This document shows, piece by piece, positions 1-7,975 of a stretch of DNA of 64,000 nt. The notes beneath the pieces were generated by a model that did not search any database, was not told the origin of the DNA, and saw only the letters and a list, made by a program, of their open reading frames with translations. The translations under genes were made by a program, and so were the position numbers. Position 1 is the stretch's first letter. Every line of letters starts with the position of its first letter. The stretch is from Symbiodinium natans (Eukaryota > Sar > Dinophyceae > Suessiales > Symbiodiniaceae): contig CAJNDS010000481.1 in the NCBI GenBank assembly GCA_905221605.1, positions 1 through 64,000 of the forward strand. Direction: 5' to 3'.

Positions 1-2
1 TC

Positions 3-330
3 AACTTCGTTATGGTGGAGCCGATTGTGGATAAACAGCAAACAACTGTTTTGTCGGCAGTTCAAAGAATGATGGTGCGCTTGCAGAGACATGGGTATCC
101 GGTGTTGAGAATCCACTAAGATCGAGCGGGGGAGTTTGTCAATGCACGCTTCCGGTCCTTTTGTGAAACTCGTCTGATATATAGGACCACTGGTGATCCT
201 GGAGTCCCGCAAACAAATGGGCGCGCTGAAGCATGTGTGGGTTTATTCAAACGTGGTGTGAGGTCGCTCTTAAAGGAGGCGCGACTCGGGCCGGCGTACT
301 GGGCACTGGCTGCTCGCCATTGGTCAATGT
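3..330 (+). other. Integrase core, C-terminal half (DD35E)
   Basis: Integrase inserts element cDNA into host DNA. The visible part has the second catalytic Asp at 120-122 (in the context DRAGEF) and the catalytic Glu at 228-230 (in the context PQTNGRAE). Exactly 35 residues separate them, the DD35E spacing of retroviral and retrotransposon integrases. The first catalytic Asp lies left of the window. The codon before the second Asp is TAA (117-119). Relatives usually have Ser there, one base change away from TAA, so a recent point mutation is a simple explanation. Confidence 0.88.
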
Positions 331-3300
331 TACGGTGGCAGAAAGCTGAAAGGGAGTTGGGGTTAAACCCGAAAGCATTGCTTCCCTTTGGTGCTCAAAT
401 TCAAGTCAAACGTCGTCCGTGGGAGTTGCTGGGTCCGGATGGAACAAAGAAAGGTCGGCAATGGGTCGATCGTACGCAGCCCGCGCTTCTTTTGGGTCCA
501 TGTGATGACCTACCGGGTGGTTATTGGGTGGAAGCTCAAGGGACTGCAAAGGATCCGGATGAACTGGTGTTATTTCCCTGCACTACGATTTTTTCCAATA
601 TAAAGGAACCGCCTGCATTGGAGCTGGAAGGGGTGGTAGAAGAACAGGAACCTTCTCCTCCAGAGCATCGTCTCAAGGGGAAAAAACCGGCGCTTCGGTT
701 CGCTGATGAGGAAGGTCCTCCTTTACCACCGCCTCGCGATCCTCCAGTTCGCCATCGGTTAATGGCCAAAAGCCCGGCCTCTTCACTGCGTGGTCATGTG
801 GGCTCCTTGCGCTTGCTTCGCAAGCGGGGGGAGAGTCCGCCCTTAGAAATTTTCGAGGATGACACGCAGGGTCTGGGGGAGCTGGAAGAAAGTGCAGATG
901 TTGAGGACAATGTTCCTGGTGATGAGTATTGGCCGACATGCTGTTCTCCTCATGAAAATGCTTATTTGGTCTGCAAAAGTGAGACTGCCGAGGATGGAAC
1001 ACAGTTGGAAAAGGAAGAACAAAAAGCCAAATCGATGTATGAAAGGTCTATGTACGATTACGTGGACTGCGAGGAGCTTTTGGAAGGGATTGTATACCCA
1101 AAGAGGGTGAATCGAAGAGGTGGTATCAACAATTGGTGCACAAGTACGCGAGCTCTGGTGTTGGGCCACTATACTCATGGCGGAGTGTGTGGTATTACAA
1201 AAGAGACTCATCGAAGGCCATGGCTATGTCGTTATCTGGCATCATTCGTGAGGCACCACAATCCTGAAGCCAAATTTTCTGCTCTTCAGATCTCATGCAA
1301 TGCTCCGGTATCATTGCATAGGGATAGTCACAATGAAAAGCATTGCTGCAATTATGTGTGTGGCTTTGGTGACTATAAAGATGGTCAGCTGTGGGTTGAG
1401 GATGAAAAGGCTTTAGAGGAAGGAGCTGAAGTGCTGGAGCAATCCTATGGGAAGAAAGTCTTGCCTGGAAAATTGGTCGATATCCACTGGAACTTCATGT
1501 CGTTCTTTCCGAGGAAGTTGCATGGTCCTATGCCTTGGAAAGGGAACAGGGTATCCTTGACAGGGTACACACCTGTTTTTATGGAGCGTTTGAGCTACAA
1601 GGATAGGTGCTATCTCCTCCAATGTAAGTTTCCTCTTCCGGAACCACAAGCTGAAGAAGGGGAAAAAAGGAAATGGTTAAAAATGACGTTGAAAGAGACC
1701 TCGCTGGACGACATTGCAGAGGAAGTCGACTACGCTGTGTTCGAAGCGCACCAATGGGCTCTAGAGGAGCATTTGAGTATTCGACGCCTAATTGCTGAAC
1801 AGGAATGTTGCGTTTTGGATGAGTTCCATGGATCGGCCAATGAGTCGAATGGAGAAAAAGGATCAGAGACTAGAGAATGGCTGGTTAAAGCAAAAAGAAC
1901 CGAGGAACAGCTCTCGAAGTTTTTGGTCAAAGCAGCTCAAGTTCAGCAAATGGTACAAGAAAATACCGCGCTTGAGGCAGCAGAGGAGGTTGAGTTCCTG
2001 CAAACAAAAACAATTCCGACACAAGAAGCCACGCAAGAGCTGGAAAAGTGGAGGGAATCATTGTCGGACGAGGTGACGTCTTTGGTTAAGGAGTTGGAGG
2101 TGGTGGAACCGACCACTCAAGAAAAGCTGGACAAATTGGCGGAAGAGCCTAATGCACCGGTGATTGAGTACGTGCCCAGTCTGGTGGTGTTTACCCGGAA
2201 GCAAGGGACCGGGAGGCGACGTGCCCGTATCTGTGCATGTGGCAATTTTATTTCGTCAACGGCAGCTACAGAGTACGAAGGGCCGAGGTCCCTCAGTCGT
2301 CACTCGCTGTACGCTCCTGGTTTAGATTCAACTACATTTAGGTGTCAAGTGAGGCACGCAGCATATATGGTGTGGATCATCGCTGGTTTAGACATTTCCA
2401 AAGCTTTTCTGACGGCGCCGATGAATAGGGCGCAAAGAGAAGGGCGTCTGGTGGTGGTGCAGCCCCCAAGGGCGGCGGTGAAATTGGGTCTTTGTACAAA
2501 AGAGGAGCGGTGGATTGTGAGGAAGGCCTTGTACGGTTTGGCCGAAAGTCCTGCAGCATGGGTGGAGTGGCGAGACCAACGTCTTCAAGGCATGTCTTGG
2601 GTGTCAAAGGATGGACAAGCAATGAGCTTTCAGAGGTCCAATGCAGACCCAAGTCTGTTCCTTATTATGGCACAAGAGAAGCCGGAAGGTGCAAGCAAGT
2701 TGGTAGGGACAATGGGTCTTTACGTGGATGATTTTTTGATGGCTGGGACTATGACAGTGCTCCGGGAAGCCTTGGAACAGATCAGGAAGGAGTGGAAAAC
2801 TTCTGAACCTGAGTTCTGTGGTCCAGGCTGTGGTGATGGATTCCTGAAGTTTTTGGGCGTCCAAATCTGGTATCGAAATGGCAGCTTCTTTCTCAATCAG
2901 GAGGACTTCGTGAGAGATTTGCTGAACCGAAGAGGGTATCAGATTGATGAAACTGGAAAAGGTAGTAACCTGCCAATGGTGAAAGAAACGCCAGGTGAAG
3001 AAGAGGAGGTGGATATTCCTTCCTTGCGAGCGGCTCAAGGTGCCGTAGGGGAGTTCCTCTGGGTGGCAATCAAAACTCGACCTGATTTGGCTTTCTGCAC
3101 AAGCCAGTTGTCTTTGTGGACATCCCGAAGGCCGCGATTTGTGGTTAAAATGGCTGAGGAGGTATTTCGATACCTTGCTGCAACTCCAACGTTAGGCTTG
3201 ACGTTTGGAGCAATCGCAACATGCGAAAAAGAAAGGAATGAGGTGTTGCGTTATGGGCGAGGCGTCAAGGTGGTGGAGTCCTACGCGGATGCTAGCTTTG

Positions 3301-4223
3301 CAGCAGGTGAAAACGAAAAGAGCCACTCAGGAGCGGTGGTGGTTTGGGGTGATTGTCCAGTGATGTGGGCAATGCAGAGACAATCAACGGTGGCTTTAAG
3401 TACTGCTGAAGCTGAGTTGCATGCGTCTATAGAGGGAGCAACGATGATTCAGTCGTGCACCCCTATAATTGCCGCTTTGGTTGGAACGGGTGAAGAATCG
3501 CTGCAAAAAGTGCTGTATACAGATTCGGTTTCGACCTGCTCGATCATTCAATATCCTGCTGGAAGCTGGAGGACAAGGCACCTGCGAATTCGAGCAGCCG
3601 GTGTCAGGTCTCTGGTGGACCGTGGTTACATGGTGATAGCGCATCTTCGCGGTGAGTATATGATTGCTGACCTGTTGACAAAATTGATGAGTGGACAGGT
3701 TTATGCGAAGCAAAAGGCGCTTTGGGGTCTCCAACTGTTGGTGCAAGGAACTGACTTGAAAAGGGCCTCTCTTGCAATGGCGGTCATGATGGTGGCTGCA
3801 TCTCTGCAAGGGATGGCAACTGGGGGAGAAGAAGTGTCAAATGCTGGATTCTTTTGCTCAGGGGAAGGAGTGTGCAGAGTCGCCAATACATCTACGGTTA
3901 TGGTTCTGGCTCAAGGTATTGAAATGGTTATCAGCAATGCAGACCTTGTTGCGTATTTGGTGGCAGCAATTATACTCTGGGAATTGGCATGGTGCCTCTT
4001 TCGGCGGCTGTATAAATGGCTGTGGGTCAAGAAAGTGGTGGTTATTCCTGCGAGTGCCACTTTGTATACAACGGTGGGTGGGAACTGTATGCACGCAAGC
4101 AGTGACTGTGATGTTCTGCGATATTCACAGCCCAGGGCTAAGACGCTTTGTAAGCATTGCCTCAAGGATGGCTGGGTGGTGAATGCTGAGTTCCTTGGTG
4201 AGGAACGGGCCGCTGGAACGTAA
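3..4223 (+). CDS. Ty1/copia polyprotein (partial, one in-frame stop)
   Basis: The frame is open from the left edge to TAA at 4221-4223, except for one TAA at 117-119. From 120 on there are 1,367 uninterrupted codons. Residues are numbered here from the GTG at 237, which is only a reference point and not a real start. In order: the end of integrase, a basic/proline-rich linker (about 130-220), a dioxygenase-like domain (about 275-462), an acidic Glu-rich, probably coiled-coil linker (470-640), reverse transcriptase (about 640-890, active-site YVDD 829-832), RNase H (about 1014-1150) and a C-terminal tail of about 180 residues with a membrane segment and a Cys/His module. The product would normally be made as one polyprotein and cut by the element's protease. 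With the stop, the integrase would be truncated unless it is read through. The stop could be a real lesion or a sequencing error. Confidence 0.88.
1060..1620 (+). other. 2OG-Fe(II) oxygenase-like domain inside the polyprotein
   Basis: Between integrase and reverse transcriptase lies a folded-looking region (residues about 275-462) that is not a standard Ty1/copia domain. It carries an H-x-D motif (His361, Asp363; context SLHRDSHN), a distal His429 and an Arg-x-Ser at 438-440, nine residues after that His. This order and spacing (HxD, 66-residue gap, H, then R-x-S at +9) is the signature of double-stranded beta-helix 2-oxoglutarate/Fe(II) dioxygenases: two His and one Asp bind iron, and Arg with Ser binds 2-oxoglutarate. 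A GQLWVED stretch follows HxD, as in several prolyl-hydroxylase-like folds. Activity is inferred from motifs only; a dead or structural copy is possible. The substrate is unknown. Confidence 0.6.
2155..2900 (+). other. Reverse transcriptase domain (RVT_2 type)
   Basis: RNA-dependent DNA polymerase that copies the element RNA. Visible motifs are the first catalytic Asp in LDISKAFLTAP (Asp719, codon 2391-2393), the KALYGLAESPAAW block typical of copia RTs, and the catalytic YVDD at 829-832 (2721-2732) in the context LYVDDFLMAG. FLGVQI follows at about 2850. All catalytic aspartates are present and the frame is open, so this domain looks intact. Confidence 0.93.
3276..3680 (+). other. RNase H domain
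   Basis: Copia-type RNase H removes RNA from the RNA/DNA hybrid during reverse transcription. The four acidic positions are visible: Asp1018 in SYADASF (3288-3290), Glu1060 in STAEAEL (3414-3416), Asp1096 in YTDSVS (3522-3524) and Asp1145 in IADLLTK (3669-3671). The RTRHLRIR block also matches the copia pattern. The domain appears complete. Confidence 0.92.
3700..4223 (+). other. C-terminal extension: membrane segment plus Cys/His module
   Basis: After RNase H the frame continues about 180 residues, unlike canonical Ty1/copia where RNase H ends the polyprotein. A strongly hydrophobic stretch at about 3939-4025 (context LVAYLVAAIILWELAWCLF) is followed by Arg and Lys residues and fits one membrane-spanning helix. 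Near the end is a Cys/His-rich module: Cys1284, His1286, Cys1291, then Cys1305-x2-Cys1308 (4086-4160), which could bind a metal. The role is unknown. Membrane attachment or an envelope-like part are both inferences; no signal peptide or fusion peptide is evident. Confidence 0.6.
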
Positions 4224-4419
4224 ACTTTTTCAAGTGTGAGGTGAAGAAATCCTCAATGGTAAGGGATTCGGCCAATGAGCTGAGGGTTCGTCCTGGAAAG
4301 ACGTAAAACCATGGTGTGCAAATTAATGGCTATCGCCCGTCCATCGGACGTTAAACAAGAAGATGACCGTTGTCAAAGCGACAACTTTTCGGTCAAAAGT
4401 CTGCACCTCCAGTTTGTGT

Positions 4420-4446
4420 CCTAGGAAATCCTAGGACAGGGGGAGT
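4420..4446 (+). promoter_or_regulatory. Polypurine tract with adjacent inverted repeat before the 3' LTR
   Basis: Positions 4420-4435 read CCTAGG, four bases, CCTAGG, which can fold as a short hairpin. A purine run (AGGACAGGGGGAG, 4433-4445) overlaps its right end. In LTR retrotransposons such a tract just inside the 3' LTR primes plus-strand DNA synthesis, and the LTR would begin with TG at 4446. The tract is supported by position and composition. The hairpin's role is unknown. Confidence 0.55.
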
Positions 4447-4560
4447 GCGGAGATGCAGTTTGTATTGTGGAAAAGAGTTGGTGTTGAAGGTTAAAGGGTC
4501 AATGAACCCGGAACCATTTTGGCTCAAGACTCAATGAGTAGCTTCGTAAAAAGTGTGCCC
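4446..4560 (+). repeat. Putative start of the 3' LTR
   Basis: The sequence starting TGCGG at 4446 directly follows the polypurine tract, as expected for a copia LTR. The right boundary and the terminal CA cannot be fixed without the left LTR. It contains the spliced-leader-like stretch at 4508-4528. Confidence 0.45.
4508..4528 (+). other. Relict dinoflagellate spliced-leader (DinoSL) sequence
   Basis: The last 15 bases are CCATTTTGGCTCAAG, identical to the 3' end of the conserved 22-nt DinoSL that is trans-spliced to dinoflagellate mRNAs. Extending left, 19 of 21 positions agree, with mismatches at the fourth and sixth positions of the 21. It lies about 62 bases into the putative LTR. Relict leaders mark DNA copied back from trans-spliced mRNA; here the leader appears to be part of the element's terminal region. 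No SL RNA gene (leader plus Sm site) surrounds it. Confidence 0.8.
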
Positions 4561-4659
4561 TTGGTTTGGGGTTTGGTTTGTTTGGTTGGTTGGTCTAGGG
4601 GTAAATCCAGGGCTTCGGTTGGGGTTGACTGTCTTGTTCCTTGTCCCCCTTCGGTTGCC

Positions 4660-4820
4660 CCCCGTATAGGGCTTAGGGTTTAGGATTTTTCTGGTTTAGG
4701 GTTTAGGGTTTAAGGCCATAGATGTTTCAGACCCCATCAACCTTCAGCAAATCTCGCCCAGAATCCCTCCTAAACCCCAAAAAACCAAAAACCCTAAACC
4801 CTAAACCCTAAACCCTTACA
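4660..4820. repeat. Telomere-type repeats, both orientations
   Basis: Short TTTAGGG runs at about 4664-4712 are followed within 80 bases by a CCCTAAA run at about 4788-4816, an inverted arrangement. Confidence 0.85.
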
Positions 4821-4940
4821 GGCTTCAGAACCTGAAGTTCCGGCCCGGGCACCACGGGCAGCACTGCGCTGACCACTCCCTGCGCTTGAGGAGCAGATTC
4901 CTGAACGCTGCACGTCAGGTCTCAAGTGACGCCACTGGGA

Positions 4941-5109
4941 TTCAGGGTTCAGGGTTCAGGGTTCAGGGTTTAGGGTTTAGGGTTTAGGGTTTAGGGTTTA
5001 GGGTTTAGGGTTTAGGGTTTAGGGTTTAGGGTTTAGGGTTTAGGGTTTAGGTTTAGGGTTTAGGGTTTAGGGTTTAGGGACGTTTAGGGATGTTTAGGGT
5101 TTAGGGGGT
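4941..5109 (+). repeat. Internal telomeric array (TTTAGGG)n with TTCAGGG variants
   Basis: Four TTCAGGG units (4941-4968) lead into about eleven TTTAGGG units and then degenerate units ending near 5109. The variant units form one contiguous block at the left edge, so they probably spread by unequal exchange or slippage. Confidence 0.95.
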
Positions 5110-5472
5110 GGGGGGGGGGGAGGGGGGTTGATGTTTCAGGGGGTCGATGGCCCTTTTGGAGTTGACCCGTTCTCGTGGGTACTCAAGGTGCATGGAGAGC
5201 TCTCGAAGTCAGGCGAGACCGAATCTGCCCCCTTATAGCTTCTGATATAGTACCGACTAAAAGGTCCATACGTTTTATGGGATGGGTCGAGGTGGTCCCT
5301 ACATACTTGGCCCAGGGACTTCTGCATCAGCGCCCGGAAGTGGCGTGCGGACGCCACGCGTTGGGGGACTACCGCATCTCCTCACACGGAAAGAGCACTA
5401 TGTATTTAGGGTTTAGGGGGGGTCTTTTGGGCTCAGGGGTATTTGGGTTCGTGGGTATTTCAACATTTTGCT

Positions 5473-5603
5473 GCGAGCGAGCGCGAGAGCGAGAGACAGC
5501 GACACAGAGAGAGAGAGAGAGGGACAGAGACAGGGGCAGAGACAGAGACAGAGCGAGAACGAGAACGAGGGCGAGAGACAGAGACGAGAGCGAGAGTGCG
5601 ACA
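5473..5603 (+). repeat. Purine-rich GA/GAC/GAGC microsatellite
   Basis: About 130 bases are almost wholly G and A, with interspersed C, in GAGA, GACA and GAGC units. Open frames through it (Arg/Glu repeats on the plus strand, Leu/Ser on the minus) are by-products of the repeat. Confidence 0.9.
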
Positions 5604-5979
5604 TCTGGTGATGGATCGCCGGGATATCGGGTCTGCAGCGCCCTAACCACCAAAACCTGAAACATATGACACATGCTGTGCAACAATGGTCTCTGGCTGG
5701 CGCCTGGCGTGCGGGAGTCTTCCATGTGCTGGAAGTTGGCAGACGCCATGGTGGCAGCCAGTCTCTGACAGCAAGACCCTAAATCTTGGCACTAAACCCT
5801 AAATGGTCAAAACCCATGTGGGCCTAAATCCTAAACCCTAATCCTTCAACCCCGAAACCCTAAAGGCGAAAGCCATAACCCTGAGCTCTTAAGGTGTTAA
5901 GGTTCAAGCGTCGTGGCGATGGAGGCTGCAAGCTGCAGTGCAGGGCTCAGAGTTTAAGGACTTAGAGAGAAGGGTTTGG

Positions 5980-6232
5980 CGTTTTAGGGTTTAGGGTTTA
6001 GGGCTCAGAGTTTAGGGCTTAGAGAGAAGGGTTTAGCGTTTTAGGGTTTAGGGTTTTAGGGGTTTCGGCTTCGAATTCTTGGGCTAGGGGTCTCCAAGAA
6101 GGCCCCAGGGACCTCATGTGCAGCCCGGTGAGCCAAGAAGCTTCACAACACACGTGCGCTCCCGGAGCCATAATCCCTAAACCCTAAACCCTAAACCCTA
6201 GACCCTAGACCCTAGACCCTAAACCCTAAACG
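5980..6232. repeat. Telomere-type repeats: TTTAGGG cluster then CCCTAAA cluster
   Basis: TTTAGGG units at about 5985-6062 are followed by CCCTAAA units at 6174-6232. The latter include a run of three CCCTAGA variants flanked by canonical units. Confidence 0.85.
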
Positions 6233-6645
6233 GCGGGGCCACCAGGCACAAACCCCAACGTCATCCTCTGCATGCCGACATCCCGACAGGGCTTAGGGGA
6301 GTCTCGGGTTAAGGATTGAGTTCCTAAACTCCCTGTGGAGGGAGGAACTCCGCTACGCTCACCCACAGTGTCCAAACGCACTTGGAGTCCTGACTGCAAA
6401 AGAGCCTACGACTCTAAATATCTTAAAGCCCGACTCCTGAAGCCCGGTACGCCCACCCAAAAAGACCCCCTACACTCATCAAACAATCCTCAACCCTAAG
6501 CCCCGAAACCTTCTTGGGAAGTTGGGATTGAAGGTTCGAAGGTTGAAGCCTCTGGGTTGCTACCAAATCAGTGTCTCGTTTGGGTTTGGGGCTTGGGTGA
6601 CAGGGTTCTTTCTGGGCTCAGGGCTTCCTGAAACCCGCAACCCTA

Positions 6646-6647
<2 letters not shown>

Positions 6648-6682
<35 letters not shown>
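6648..6682 (+). repeat. Poly-C homopolymer, 35 bases
   Basis: An uninterrupted run of 35 C directly follows CCCTAAA. The run length may be imprecise if assembled from error-prone reads. Confidence 0.95.
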
Positions 6683-7665
6683 ACCGCTTTAGGCCCCGCC
6701 CCTCTGAGGCATTGAGGTTGGTCTGAAACCTGGTTCTGCATCGAAGCGCCACGCGTAGAAGCGGTCCACGACGCGAGGGTCCCGCCGTCCCCTTGCAAGA
6801 AGAGGGTTTTGGGTTGAGGGTTTTGGAGGTCATGGTTTTGGAGGTTTTGGCCCCTGGCATGTAGAGCTTAAGTTGCTTGCCTTGTGTTCGTGTCGGGGGC
6901 GTCTCGAGGCCTATTGGGGCTTGCCGATGTGCGTTCGAGAGTCTCGGTTTTCTGAAGGTGGTGGTCCATGGCGTCTTTGTTGGGGCGGATCTACGGCAGC
7001 AGGTGTTGCGGTAGCCTATACCTAAAGCTCTGGTGACACAAGAGCCATCATAACCTCCCCCCACTAGATCAAAGGCGATACTTGCTTCAGGCTCTCAGCA
7101 CCCTGCTCCCCTCGATGTCGGGAGTGTCGGATTTAGGGCCGAGAGGGTGCAAAGCCTGAACATCAAACCCTGCACGACCATTCCCCTTTTCCAGGGAGCG
7201 AACGTGGGTGCGGTACGTGCCAGGCGCCCGAGGGCTTTGGCCTCCCCCTGAGAGCCGCGAGAGCTTTCGGGGCTGGTGTTCCCTTGCTGCCTTTCGGGGC
7301 CTCAACCCCTTATTAAGCCCCATAAACCCCCCCTAACACCCTTTTTTTAATCCTACAAATCCCTACAAAGCCCCGCAAAACAAATCTGTTGGATTTCAAG
7401 ACACCCCAACCCCCCCGGGTTTAGGGTTTCAGAGCTTAGGGCACCCTAACACAAGCCTGAACCGTAACAGCCCCAGGAATTGAAGCCACAACCAAAGACC
7501 CCCAAAACCAAACATGACGGGCTTTGGGCTCCAGGGTCTGACTCCAGGGTTTGGGGGTCGAAGTCCTGCAGCTAAAAAACACCCGCCTCCTCCCCGCGCG
7601 CGTGGTGCCAGTGGGCGAGATCCAGCATGACCTGGGGCAGCAGACACTTTAAACCCCGAACGCTG

Positions 7666-7975
7666 AACCCTAAACCCTAAACCCTTTAAAAACAGTCCGC
7701 AAGACCGCATGCATAAGCCCTAAACCCTAAACCCTACAATCCTGAACCCATAAACCGATAGACCACATGAACCCCAAACCGCAGATTCTGAATCACCGCC
7801 GCTAGCGGGCCCCGGGCCAGCCATAGCTGGCTGGAGGCGCCGATTGGTCCAAGGCGAGCCGCCTGCCGGCTTAAGGGTTTCAGGTTTATTTAGGGTTTAG
7901 GGTTTAGGGTTTAGAGTTTAGGGTTTAGGGTTTGGGGTTTAGGGTTTAGGGTTTAGGCTTTAGGGGCGTAGGGCT
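7666..7975. repeat. Telomere-type repeats flanking a short spacer, opposite orientations
   Basis: CCCTAAA units at about 7668-7735 and TTTAGGG units at about 7888-7975 flank about 150 bases of other sequence. Confidence 0.85.

Larger units (their letters stand above)
1..4560 (+). mobile_element. Ty1/copia-type LTR retrotransposon, 3' portion
   Basis: The domain order integrase, reverse transcriptase, RNase H is the Ty1/copia (Pseudoviridae-type) order. Only the right part of the element is in the window; gag, protease, the start of integrase and the 5' LTR lie to the left. After the polyprotein stop at 4223 there are about 210 bases of untranslated sequence, a purine-rich tract ending near 4445, and then sequence starting TG that is probably the 3' LTR. 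The right LTR edge is not visible because no left LTR is available for comparison, so the end near 4560 is a guess. The long open frame suggests a fairly recent insertion. Single-copy status cannot be judged here. Confidence 0.9.

Noticed and set aside
117-119. Reassigned TAA codon (alternative genetic code)
   Set aside because: The same polyprotein ends at TAA (4221-4223), and no other in-frame TAA occurs in it; a local lesion or read error is simpler.
5443-5749. Arg/Glu-repeat and Leu/Ser-repeat open frames
   Set aside because: By-products of the purine-rich microsatellite at 5473-5603.
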